16,154 nt of DNA from JAULUH01 sp032111745 (GCA_032111745.1 JAULUH010000408.1:1-16154); one strand, 5' to 3'. Counted from the first letter of the stretch, positions 1 to 10,358 are shown. Numbers and translations are program-made. The notes: generated by a model from the letters alone, not told the origin.

Positions 1-1272
1 TCCTTCGCCCATGGCTACCTCACCGACCCCAACAGCTATCGCAGTACCCTGGAACATCTGGCCACCTGGGGCTACTTCGTCATGGCCACCCGCTCCGGCC
101 TCGACCTCTTCCCCTCCCACGCCGCCTATGCCGATGACCTCAGCACCACCCTCACCTATCTGGAGCAACAGAACGCCAGCCCCGGCTCCTGGCTCTACCA
201 GCAGGTCGACACCGCCCACTTCGGCCTCTCCGGCCATTCCATGGGCGGCGGCGCCAGCATCCTCGCCACGGCTGCTGACCCCAGGGTGAAGGCCCTGGCC
301 AACCTGGCCGCCGCCGAGACCAACCCCTCCGCCGCAGCCGCCATGGCCAGCGTGCTGGTGCCGGCCCGCCTGATCGCCGGTGACGAGGACAGCATCGTGC
401 CCAGCTCCACCACCCGGGCCATGGCCTTGAACGCCAACCCGCCCTGGCAATTCGTCCTCCTCGACGGTGGCTGGCACTGCGGCTTCGTGGACTCCAGCGG
501 CCTCGGCTGCGACTCCGGCACCCTGCCCCGCTCTCAGCAGCTCACCCTCACCCGGCGCCTGCTCGCCGAGTTCTTTGGCCTCTATCTCCAGCCGGACCAG
601 GCCCTGTGGCGGCCCGTGTGGGGGCCGGAGCGGGACGCCGACCCCCTGGTCGGCATCGAGCTCGACCCCGGTATCGGCATCAGTCCATCCACCGCCACCG
701 GCACTGCCCTGGCCGGCACCGCGATCACCTACACCCTGGCCATCACCAACACTAGCCCCCTGGCCACCGGCATGGCGCTGCTGGCCGAGGACAATGCCTG
801 GCCGGCCAGCTTTGTGCCGGCCCAGACCGCCGTGCTCTCTCCCGGCCAGCCAGCCCAGGTCGTCGTCGAGGTGGCCGCGCCAGCGGCCGCTGGCTCTGCG
901 GCTGATCTGGTCCTGGCCAGCGCCCGCCGCGACGTCGACGGCGGCACGCGCACCTATGCCACCATCACCACCGAGTCCATCCCCTTGAGTCTGGACATCA
1001 CCCACTCCGGCAATAGCCTCTTGTTGGATTGGACCACCGGCACTGCAGCCTGTGCCTTCGACCTGCACCGGGACGTCCAGCCCTATCTCCAGCCCGCTCC
1101 CCCTACGCTCGTGGCGACAGTGGCAGGGCCACCCTACCTCGACACTGCATCCGGCCTGGGCAATGCCGCCACCAACCACTTCTATCTCGTGCGCGCCCGC
1201 TGTGGCAGCTCCTCTATCACCAGCAACCGCGTGGGCGAGTTCGATTTTTCCCTGCTCGCTGGATTGCCCTGA
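1..1272 (+). CDS. Alpha/beta hydrolase (chlorophyllase/dienelactone-hydrolase-like) with C-terminal beta-domains, 5'-truncated
   Basis: The frame is open from base 1 with no start, so the N-terminus lies outside the window. The first visible residues (SFAHGYLTDPNSYRSTLEHL) are the oxyanion-loop/first-strand region typical of this hydrolase group, which argues against starting at the internal ATG at 82. Counting from base 1, the nucleophile is Ser80 in GHSMGGG, the likely acid is Asp130 in GDEDSIVP and the likely base is His159 in GGWHCGF, so the triad looks complete. Cys160 and the nearby Cys (GLGCDSG) could form a disulfide, which would suit an exported enzyme. After about residue 205 there is a beta-rich segment resembling a CARDB/NEW3-type domain (ITYTLAITNTSPLATG), then a fibronectin-III-like one ending VGEFDFSLLAGLP. 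The substrate is unknown; esters or polyesters are possible because PET-hydrolase-like enzymes share this core. The stop lies 2 nt before the next gene's ATG. The fold call is firm; the function is not. Confidence 0.85.
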   Translation, partial: SFAHGYLTDPNSYRSTLEHLATWGYFVMATRSGLDLFPSHAAYADDLSTTLTYLEQQNASPGSWLYQQVDTAHFGLSGHSMGGGASILATAADPRVKALANLAAAETNPSAAAAMASVLVPARLIAGDEDSIVPSSTTRAMALNANPPWQFVLLDGGWHCGFVDSSGLGCDSGTLPRSQQLTLTRRLLAEFFGLYLQPDQALWRPVWGPERDADPLVGIELDPGIGISPSTATGTALAGTAITYTLAITNTSPLATGMALLAEDNAWPASFVPAQTAVLSPGQPAQVVVEVAAPAAAGSAADLVLASARRDVDGGTRTYATITTESIPLSLDITHSGNSLLLDWTTGTAACAFDLHRDVQPYLQPAPPTLVATVAGPPYLDTASGLGNAATNHFYLVRARCGSSSITSNRVGEFDFSLLAGLP

Positions 1273-1274
1273 GG

Positions 1275-3023
1275 ATGGCTGCCCCCCAGGTTGTGCTGCA
1301 GGACGGCGACCCCGAACGCTGGCTCTTCTTCGGCCAGCCCGTCGAGGTCCTGCATGCCGTGGCCCTCGCGGATGTGGCCCCCATGCTGCACCGGGTGGAA
1401 CAGGCCGTCGCCGGCCGGGGCCTCTATGCCGCCGGCTTCCTCGCTTACAGCGCCGCGCCTGCCTTCGACCCGGCCATGCCGGTCCAATCCGCTGGCGGCC
1501 TGCCCCTGGCCTGGTTCGGCCTCTTCGAGCCACCCGAGGTGCGCCAGGCCCTGCCGGACGTCGCCGCCGGCGCGCCGCCAGGCTACGACCTGGGACCGTG
1601 GCACGCTGGCGTGGACTACCCAACCTATGCCGCCGCCATCGCCCGCATCAAGGACCATATCGCCCGCGGCGATACCTACCAGGTCAACTATACCTTCCCC
1701 ATGGTCGCCTCCTTTGCCGGCGATCCCTGGCAGCTCTTCCTCCGCCTGGCCCGCAGCCAGGCCGCCCGCCATATGGCCTTCGTCGACACCGGTCCCCTGG
1801 CCATCTGCTCCGCCTCCCCCGAGCTCTTCTTCCACCTCCATGGCGGCCAGCTCACCTCCCGGCCCATGAAGGGCACCGCCCCCCGCGGCCGCACCCTGGC
1901 CGAGGATGAGGCCCAGGCCGGCTGGCTCCGCAGCTCCGAGAAGAACCGCGCCGAGAACCTCATGATCGTCGACATGGTGCGCAACGACATGGGCCGCATC
2001 GCCGATTTTGGCAGCGTGCACGTGCCGGCCCTCTTTGAGGTGGAGCGCTACCCCACCCTGCTCCAGATGACCTCCACGGTGGCTGCCACCACCCCCGCCT
2101 CCCTCTTCGCTGTTCTGGCCGCCCTCTTTCCCTGCGCCTCTATCACCGGCGCCCCCAAGATCAGCACCATGGGCATCATCGCCGGCCTGGAGGTCGCCCC
2201 GCGCGGCCTCTACACCGGCACCATCGGCTACCTGGCCCCCGGCCCGCACGCCCGCTTCAACATCGCCATCCGCACCGCAGTCGTCGACCGGACCAAAGGT
2301 ACCGCCACCTATGGCGTCGGCGGCGGCATCGTCTGGGACTCCGCAGCCGCCGACGAATACGCCGAGTGCCTGCTCAAGGCTCGTGTGCTTGCCACCCCGC
2401 CGCCCCGCTTCGACCTGCTGGAGACCATGCGCTGGGACCCCCCCACCGGCTACGCCCTGCTGGACCGCCACCTGCACCGGCTCGTCACCTCCGCCGAGTA
2501 CTTCGGGATCAGCGTCGACCTGGCCCGCATCCAACAGGAGCTGGCTGCGCTCGCCGCCACCCTGCCCCCCCAGCCTCACCGGGTGCGCCTCCTGGTGGAC
2601 CAACAGGGGCACAGCCGCCTGGAGGCCCGCACTCTGGAGCCTCCCCGCACCCCTGCTCCCGTGCGCCTGGGCCTGTCGCCGGTGCCCGTCGATCCCTCCT
2701 ATGTCTTCCTCTACCACAAGACCACCGAGCGTAGCGTCTATGAAACGGCCCGGCGCTCCTGCCCGGGCTGCGACGATGTGCTCCTGTGGAACGAGCGGGG
2801 CGAGATCACCGAGACGGCCATTGCCAACGTGGCCGTGCGCCTCGATGATGAGCTGGTCACGCCTCCGGTAGATTGCGGCCTTCTCCCCGGCACCCTGCGG
2901 GCCGAGCTCCTCGCCACCGGGCAGCTGCAGGAGCGCGTAGTCTCCCTGGCGGACCTGGCCCGCTGTGCCGGTATCTACGTCCTGAACTCCGTCCGCGGCC
3001 TGCGGGAAGCCGTGCTGGCCTGA
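1275..3023 (+). CDS. pabBC: Fused aminodeoxychorismate synthase component I / 4-amino-4-deoxychorismate lyase
   Basis: This 582-residue bifunctional enzyme converts chorismate (with ammonia from a PabA partner not seen here) to aminodeoxychorismate, then to p-aminobenzoate plus pyruvate for folate. Residues 1 to about 375 are the chorismate-binding domain: IKDHIARGDTYQVNYTF, SASPELFF, SEKNRAENLMIVDMVRND, SITGAPK (Lys295) and YTGTIGYLAP. The motif RPMKGT carries Lys199 where anthranilate synthases have Ala (PIAGT); in PabB this Lys forms a covalent intermediate, so the call is PabB rather than TrpE. Residues from about 379 are the PLP-dependent PabC domain: FDLLETM, YHKTTER with the likely Schiff-base Lys482, NERGEITETAIANV, and CGLLPGTLR. 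The frame stays open upstream to 1029, but that part overlaps the hydrolase and looks like no PabB, so the ATG at 1275 was chosen. GAGG directly abuts this ATG, so initiation probably depends on coupling to the upstream gene. Confidence 0.94.
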   Translation: MAAPQVVLQDGDPERWLFFGQPVEVLHAVALADVAPMLHRVEQAVAGRGLYAAGFLAYSAAPAFDPAMPVQSAGGLPLAWFGLFEPPEVRQALPDVAAGAPPGYDLGPWHAGVDYPTYAAAIARIKDHIARGDTYQVNYTFPMVASFAGDPWQLFLRLARSQAARHMAFVDTGPLAICSASPELFFHLHGGQLTSRPMKGTAPRGRTLAEDEAQAGWLRSSEKNRAENLMIVDMVRNDMGRIADFGSVHVPALFEVERYPTLLQMTSTVAATTPASLFAVLAALFPCASITGAPKISTMGIIAGLEVAPRGLYTGTIGYLAPGPHARFNIAIRTAVVDRTKGTATYGVGGGIVWDSAAADEYAECLLKARVLATPPPRFDLLETMRWDPPTGYALLDRHLHRLVTSAEYFGISVDLARIQQELAALAATLPPQPHRVRLLVDQQGHSRLEARTLEPPRTPAPVRLGLSPVPVDPSYVFLYHKTTERSVYETARRSCPGCDDVLLWNERGEITETAIANVAVRLDDELVTPPVDCGLLPGTLRAELLATGQLQERVVSLADLARCAGIYVLNSVRGLREAVLA

Positions 3024-3073
3024 CCTCGGCGTTTTTCCCAATTACCTTAAAACTCGCTGGACAGGCCCAATAA

Positions 3074-3092
3074 CTGCCAGGGTAACTGGCGG
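3074..3092. repeat. Small inverted repeat upstream of dnaE
   Basis: CTGCCAG and CTGGCGG flank a 5-nt spacer (GGTAA). Five pairs are perfect (GCCAG/CTGGC) and two more form with one G-T wobble. It covers the place where a -35 element of the dnaE promoter would lie. It could therefore be an operator, or a weak hairpin ending the pabBC transcript. No T-run follows it. Confidence 0.35.
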
Positions 3093-3106
3093 TGCGTCTT
3101 GCGCCG

Positions 3107-3115
3107 TGCTATAAT
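3107..3115 (+). promoter_or_regulatory. Extended -10 promoter of dnaE
   Basis: TGCTATAAT is a perfect consensus extended -10 (TGn plus TATAAT). The position 17 bp upstream (TGGCGG) is a poor -35, which extended -10 promoters tolerate. The predicted start of transcription is about 3121-3122. That leaves only about 6 nt before an in-frame ATG at 3128 and about 15 nt before the preferred ATG at 3137. Confidence 0.6.
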
Positions 3116-3136
3116 CCGCATCCTGCAATGCAAGCT

Positions 3137-6996
<3,860 letters not shown>

Positions 6997-7006
<10 letters not shown>

Positions 7007-7018
7007 ACTCAGTCCAGG
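6997..7018 (+). terminator. Hairpin spanning the dnaE stop codon
   Basis: CCTGGACT and AGTCCAGG form a perfect 8-bp stem around a 6-nt loop (AAACTC). The TAA stop begins with the last base of the left arm. No T-run follows (GTGAAATC), so it is at best a U-poor terminator or an mRNA 3'-end stabiliser. Confidence 0.4.
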
Positions 7019-7025
7019 GTGAAAT

Positions 7026-7061
7026 CTACATGGTCCCCTGTTTGGCGACTGCGGATTTCAT
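7026..7061 (-). other. Mini-ORF in repeat copy 1 (MKSAVAKQGTM)
   Basis: On the reverse strand the A half reads ATG followed by 10 sense codons and TAG. The bases before the ATG (CTGATTCTACG) contain no Shine-Dalgarno sequence. It is listed because the frame, length and stop are preserved in copy 2. Translation is unproven and may well not occur. Confidence 0.2.
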
Positions 7062-7099
7062 CGTAGAATCAGTTTAGCTGCATCAAGACCCCCATTCCT
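7027..7099. repeat. 73-bp tandem repeat, copy 1
   Basis: The unit runs from TACATGGTCCCC through GCGGATTTCATCGTAG to AAGACCCCCATTCCT. It matches the next 73 bases at 68 positions by eye. The first half (A, to CAGTTT) and second half (B, from AGCTGC) recur separately further right, so the unit is composite. Confidence 0.9.
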
Positions 7100-7134
7100 T
7101 ACATGGTTCCCTGGTTGGCGACTGCGGATTTCAT
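7099..7134 (-). other. Mini-ORF in repeat copy 2 (MKSAVANQGTM)
   Basis: This has the same length and frame as the copy 1 mini-ORF. The three differences are all at third codon positions: AAA/AAC (Lys/Asn), GGG/GGA (both Gly) and TAG/TAA (both stop). No ribosome binding site is visible. Confidence 0.2.
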
Positions 7135-7172
7135 CGTGGAATCAGTTTAGCTGCATCAAGACCCCCATCCCC
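7100..7172. repeat. 73-bp tandem repeat, copy 2
   Basis: This copy follows copy 1 directly, with five differences over 73 bases. Its B half continues as far as CCTCGTAG (7178), a tail shared with the third B copy at 7273-7304 but not with copy 1. Confidence 0.9.
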
Positions 7173-7272
7173 TCGTAGGGCGCGGCCCTCCGTCCCGTTC
7201 CGGGATGATATGCCCGCCCAGTCCTGGCACCCGCGTGATCTGTCCTTTATCCCGCGCCCGACCACCTTCCCC

Positions 7273-7304
7273 TTAGCTGCGCCAAGACCCCCATGCCCTC
7301 GTAG
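7273..7304. repeat. Third copy of the B half-repeat
   Basis: These 32 bases (TTAGCTGC to CCTCGTAG) match 7147-7178 at 29 positions. Here B precedes A and the two are separated by 36 nt that contain the palindrome, instead of being fused as in the tandem copies. Confidence 0.85.
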
Positions 7305-7316
7305 AAACTATGCAGG

Positions 7317-7340
7317 ACAGTGCGCTCGCGAGCGCACTGT
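7317..7340. repeat. Perfect 24-bp palindrome
   Basis: The half-site ACAGTGCGCTCG is followed with no spacer by its exact reverse complement. It lies between the third B and third A half-repeats, where the tandem copies have an unrelated stretch of about 10 bases. Without a loop or T-run it is a poor terminator. It could be a protein-binding site or the core of a small palindromic mobile element. Confidence 0.85.
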
Positions 7341-7383
7341 GTTCCCTGGTCGGCGACTGCGGATTTCATCGTGGAGTCAGTTT
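7341..7383. repeat. Third copy of the A half-repeat
   Basis: These 43 bases (GTTCCCTGGTCGG to GTCAGTTT) differ at two positions from the A half of copy 2. The copy ends 9 nt before the reverse-strand stop codon of the CPBP protease gene. Confidence 0.85.
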
Positions 7384-7392
7384 GGATACTGG

Positions 7393-8088
7393 CTACCGCA
7401 GCGCCGCCAGCTCTGCCCGGCTGCGTCCGGCCAGGAAAAGCTGGATCACGTCGGCCACGTAATGCGCGATGAGCGGCGCCAGCAGGCTGCTGCGCTCCAC
7501 GAAGAGCAGCCCCAGCCCCAGCCCCGCCAGGGCTGTGCCGCCCACCCCCAGCGCGCCCTGCGGCAGGTGGAGCAGGCCGAAGAACATCGCCATCCCCACC
7601 AGCAGCAGTCTCTCTGGCAGAATCGGGCTGAGTCCCCCTAGCAGCAGCGACCGAAACAACAGCTCCTCCAGCGCTATGGCCGGAACCAGTGCCAGTAGCA
7701 CCAGCACCCACTCCCGGCCGCTGGCCGGCAACACGCTCAGGATCACCGTCGGCGAGTAGACCCGGCGTCCCCACCGCCGCACGGCCAGGCTCGATCCCAA
7801 TGTCAGCGCCAGCGACAGCATCACCCCCACCAGGATGCCCCACACCACATCACCTGCCGGATCGGCCGGCGCCCAGCCCAGGGTCGCCGCGGGCAGCCCG
7901 CTGAGCAGCCCCAGGCCCACGCAGGCCAGTACCATCGCCCCTCGCAGCGCGTTCTCTGCCGGCAGTAACAGGAGGTTGCGGTCCGGCCGCCACACGCGCA
8001 GCAGCCGGGCCGTCTGGTAAGTCCCCCAGCTAATGAACGCCGTCAGTGCCCCGGTGCCCGCCACGAACAGCCAGTACGCGCTTCCCAC
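7393..8088 (-). CDS. CPBP family intramembrane metalloprotease (CAAX prenyl protease 2-like)
   Basis: This 231-residue multi-pass membrane protein carries the three signature motifs of the family: EExxxR at 141-146 (EELLFR), FxxxH at 170-174 (FGLLH) and HxxxD at 209-213 (HYVAD). Hydrophobic helices are evident at about 5-20, 48-70, 82-102, 126-145, 160-176 and 186-215. In characterised relatives the two Glu and two His residues form the intramembrane active site. Bacterial members process peptides, act in bacteriocin self-immunity or cleave anti-sigma factors. The start is GTG at 8088, which directly follows the TGA of the upstream peptidase gene with no gap, so translation is probably coupled. 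A frame-shifted ATG overlapping that stop (ATGA) gives no recognisable protein. The substrate is unknown; the neighbouring secreted metallopeptidase is the obvious functional partner to consider. Confidence 0.9.
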   Translation of the reverse strand: MGSAYWLFVAGTGALTAFISWGTYQTARLLRVWRPDRNLLLLPAENALRGAMVLACVGLGLLSGLPAATLGWAPADPAGDVVWGILVGVMLSLALTLGSSLAVRRWGRRVYSPTVILSVLPASGREWVLVLLALVPAIALEELLFRSLLLGGLSPILPERLLLVGMAMFFGLLHLPQGALGVGGTALAGLGLGLLFVERSSLLAPLIAHYVADVIQLFLAGRSRAELAALR

Positions 8089-10230
8089 TCATGGCTCGCT
8101 GATTGCGTACTGGTAGGGCGCCTTCTCCGTGGTCACCGGCGCCAGCGCGCTGATGGCCAGGGTCGCCCGGTTGCTGCGGCTCAGGCCGGGGATGATCCAC
8201 GTGCCCTGGCCGTTCTCGTCGACCTCCAGGCGGGTGATCGCCGGCTCTGCGTCGCCGTTGCGCTGGATCACCTGCACCAGCCACTGCTGGGGCAGCACGT
8301 TGTCGGTGCGGATCCAGCCCTCGCTCTGCCATCCCGTGTCCGACTCCACGTCGTCGCTATAACCGATCTCCGGGATAGAAATGTCATCCACGAAGAAGCC
8401 CGGATAGTTCACTGCATCGTCGGTGATGTATCGGAAGCTGATCAGCACCACCTGGCCCGCATAAGGCGACAGGTCAGCCGTTTGCTCGATCCACTGGGCC
8501 GCGCAGCTGTCACCGGCCTCTTGGCTGTCCGGGTCGCCCGAGCAGCCGGTCAGAGCCCAGCCAAAGCTGTTGCCGTTGGGGTTCTCGTCGGTCATATCTT
8601 CGGTCTGCAACGGGATCCATGTAGCACCATCGTCCGTGGAGGCCATGACGTAGCCGTAGTCATAGTCGTCCTCGATGTCGTACCAGGTCCAGAACCGCAG
8701 CGTGGCCGCGTCCACCTCGCTCAGGTCAAATGCCTGGGTCAGCCGGGCGTCGGAGTCGTCCACCCGGTTGGCCCACCAGGCGAAGCTCCCGCTGTGCGCA
8801 TCGTGATCCGCCAGCTGAGTCGTGGTGCCGCCCTGAAAGGTTAGCTCGACGTCGCCGTTGCCCGACAGCTCGATGTAGTCCGTGCCGTATTGGCTGACCT
8901 CGGCCTCGCGCTGAATGGGATAGCGGCGGTGGCGCGCATCCACCTCCATGGGCTCCGGGTCATCGCGCTCATAGCCATAGCGGCCATCGCCCACTTCTGG
9001 CAGGTCCAGGTAGTTGGCCACCACCCAGTCCGCAAACACCTCGTCGAAGCTCAGGCCCATCGGCTCCAGCACCTCGTTGAAGCCGTCCACGCCGTTGGCC
9101 TTCGACGCCACCACGGCCTGCGTCATCTCGTTGCCGAAGCGCTGCAGGAAGTAGGACATGAACAGGTAGGCGCCACCGTAATGCTGGCTGCGGTTGTTGG
9201 GGTCGTCGTTCCACGAGGTGAGCTGGGTATCGGGGATGAGACTGAACGCCTGGTCCGCCCCCCCCCGGCTGTAGCCGTTCAGCTCCGTGGCCAGCTCGCT
9301 CATCCCCTCGTTGACCCACGTGGCCTCGTTCTTGTCCTCGTACCAGTGGATCATGTGCTGGAACTCGTGCGACAGCACGCCGTTGTAGAACTCGGAGTTG
9401 GGCTCGGCGTTGCCCAGGTGGATGTAGAACATCTCCCGCTCGTTGGAGTAGGGTTGGGCCAGCCGGCTCACCGCGTCCGCGCCGCTGAAGTACCCGGCAA
9501 TGCGGTCCCCCAGCTTGTCCGAGTGCAAGATGTGCAGCTTCGGGTCGCCGTCGATCCCCGGGGTCCATTCCGTGCCGAAGAAATTGCGGTTGGTGGGGTA
9601 GGTTTCTTCGGCGAAGCGATCTGCCGCGGCCTGGATGTCGCCCAGGTCGTAGTCCAACCCCTCCTCCACCCAGATGTAGAGCACGTCGTTGCTGTATACC
9701 ATTTCGGCGTCGATCTGCCGGTGCTCGCTGGTGTCCCCATTCGAAACCCAGAAGGTCTCGGCGTCGCCGGTCTCGTACAGCAGAGGGGTCTCGCGCACCA
9801 CCTCCGGAATGGGGCCGGTCCCTCGCAGCCCCTCGGCCAGCACCCGCAGATCACGCGCCGGCACCACAGCCTCGGCCAGGGCCGCCGCGGTGGCAAAGTC
9901 GCCGGTACCCTGCGTGGGTAGGTCGCCCTGCGCTGAGGGTTGCGCGGGCCTGGGTGGCACCCTGGTGGGGATCACGCCAGGGATGGCTGTGGGCCCGGCA
10001 GGAGACAGGTCCTCATCCGGGGCCAGGTCGGGCTCGAAGCCGCCAGGTCCTACCTCGACAGTCACCACAGGCGCCGGCGCCACCGGGAATTCCTGCCCTG
10101 CAAAGGGAAAGGCCAGGCCGAACGCCAGGCCGGTAAAGCCGATGGCGGCCAGGCAACAGCAGAACAGGACGACCGCCAGGGCACCCAAGGCCCACCAGAT
10201 TGCATTGCTACTCTGATTGGTGTTCAACAT
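8089..10230 (-). CDS. Membrane-anchored zinc metallopeptidase, immune inhibitor A-like
   Basis: This 713-residue extracytoplasmic protease has an N-terminal hydrophobic anchor (about 11-40, IWWALGALAVVLFCCCLAAI onward) without a typical cleavage site. A Pro-rich linker follows. The catalytic domain is centred on HEFQH (His288, Glu289, His292) with WVNEGMSE downstream (Glu308, probable third zinc ligand), a gluzincin-type arrangement. Residues from about 445 to 645 form an Asp-rich beta region (GWALTGCSGD, ISFRYITDDAVNYPGFFVDD) resembling the MAM-like domain of InhA/M6 proteins. It is M6-related by architecture, but the HExxH context is not that of classical Bacillus InhA. The frame could begin at TTG 10257, but ATG 10230 has GGAG 4 nt upstream and gives a cleaner N-terminus. 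It is followed without a gap by the CPBP protease, and a TATAAT box lies upstream. It probably degrades or processes extracellular proteins; the target is unknown. Confidence 0.88.
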   Translation of the reverse strand: MLNTNQSSNAIWWALGALAVVLFCCCLAAIGFTGLAFGLAFPFAGQEFPVAPAPVVTVEVGPGGFEPDLAPDEDLSPAGPTAIPGVIPTRVPPRPAQPSAQGDLPTQGTGDFATAAALAEAVVPARDLRVLAEGLRGTGPIPEVVRETPLLYETGDAETFWVSNGDTSEHRQIDAEMVYSNDVLYIWVEEGLDYDLGDIQAAADRFAEETYPTNRNFFGTEWTPGIDGDPKLHILHSDKLGDRIAGYFSGADAVSRLAQPYSNEREMFYIHLGNAEPNSEFYNGVLSHEFQHMIHWYEDKNEATWVNEGMSELATELNGYSRGGADQAFSLIPDTQLTSWNDDPNNRSQHYGGAYLFMSYFLQRFGNEMTQAVVASKANGVDGFNEVLEPMGLSFDEVFADWVVANYLDLPEVGDGRYGYERDDPEPMEVDARHRRYPIQREAEVSQYGTDYIELSGNGDVELTFQGGTTTQLADHDAHSGSFAWWANRVDDSDARLTQAFDLSEVDAATLRFWTWYDIEDDYDYGYVMASTDDGATWIPLQTEDMTDENPNGNSFGWALTGCSGDPDSQEAGDSCAAQWIEQTADLSPYAGQVVLISFRYITDDAVNYPGFFVDDISIPEIGYSDDVESDTGWQSEGWIRTDNVLPQQWLVQVIQRNGDAEPAITRLEVDENGQGTWIIPGLSRSNRATLAISALAPVTTEKAPYQYAISEP

Positions 10231-10266
10231 CCATCTCCACTGGAAAAGCGCAGGCAAAGCTCACAT

Positions 10267-10311
10267 CTGCTCAAGTGCCGGGCACTGGACATGTGCCCGG
10301 CACTTGAGCAG
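10267..10311. repeat. Perfect 19-bp inverted repeat with 7-nt loop
   Basis: The arms at 10267-10285 (CTGCTCAAGTGCCGGGCAC) and 10293-10311 are exact reverse complements around TGGACAT. Each arm also contains a smaller dyad: AGTGCC-G-GGCACT at 10274-10286 and GTGCC-C-GGCAC at 10293-10303. It lies between the stalk protein gene and the peptidase gene, both on the reverse strand. The downstream side is not T-rich, so operator or mRNA 5'-hairpin roles are as likely as termination. Confidence 0.8.
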
Positions 10312-10313
10312 CC

Positions 10314-10342
10314 ATTATACCCCAGCTCCCTGGCGCCGAGAA
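10314..10342 (-). promoter_or_regulatory. Candidate promoter of the metallopeptidase-CPBP pair
   Basis: On the reverse strand a perfect TATAAT (10314-10319) is preceded, at 17 bp, by TTCTCG (10337-10342), a weak -35. The predicted start near 10307 falls inside the inverted repeat at 10267-10311. The transcript would then begin with one arm of that hairpin and have a leader of about 77 nt. Confidence 0.45.
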
Positions 10343-10358
10343 AATCGCCGGGCAGTCG

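Larger units (their letters stand above)
7247..7369 (-). other. Longer repeat-derived ORF (40 codons) starting MKSAVADQGT
   Basis: The third A copy opens the same frame (MKSAVADQGT). It then runs through the palindrome as CARERTV and through the B half as YEGMGVLAQL, giving 40 residues. Copy 2 B reads YEGMGVLMQL in its own frame, so the resemblance persists across copies. It begins 23 nt after the CPBP protease stop on the same strand and has no Shine-Dalgarno sequence. It is probably a by-product of the repeat, but is recorded as a candidate small ORF. Confidence 0.15.
7007..7392. other. Convergent intergenic region with repeats, no conventional gene
   Basis: These 386 nt separate the ends of dnaE (+) and the CPBP protease (-). 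They hold the right arm of the dnaE hairpin, two tandem 73-bp repeats, a split and rearranged third copy, and a 24-bp palindrome, all listed separately. Open frames that enter the region do not resemble known proteins. The stretch 7179-7272 shows no repeat or gene that I can recognise. Confidence 0.7.

Noticed and set aside
1029..1274. Upstream extension of the pabBC frame
   Set aside because: It overlaps the hydrolase coding sequence, is Arg/Pro/His-rich and unlike any PabB N-terminus; ATG 1275 gives the expected beginning.
3009..3036. Possible intrinsic terminator after pabBC (GCCG...CGGC followed by GTTTTT)
   Set aside because: The T-run is real, but the arms pair for only four bases with a large, poorly paired loop.
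1182..3041. Reverse-strand 619-codon frame opposite pabBC
   Set aside because: Low-complexity Gly/Ala/Asp/His-rich translation and no motif; shadow of the forward gene.
3092..3136. GTG start and 15-residue N-terminal extension of DnaE
   Set aside because: The extended -10 box lies inside this stretch, and DnaE family members begin close to the FVHLHVH motif.
7027..7172. CRISPR-like array
   Set aside because: The two 73-bp units are directly adjacent with no unique spacers, and no cas gene is nearby.
8890..9921. Forward 343-codon frame opposite the metallopeptidase gene
   Set aside because: Val/His/Leu-rich shadow; the reverse strand has a coherent HExxH peptidase with an N-terminal anchor.
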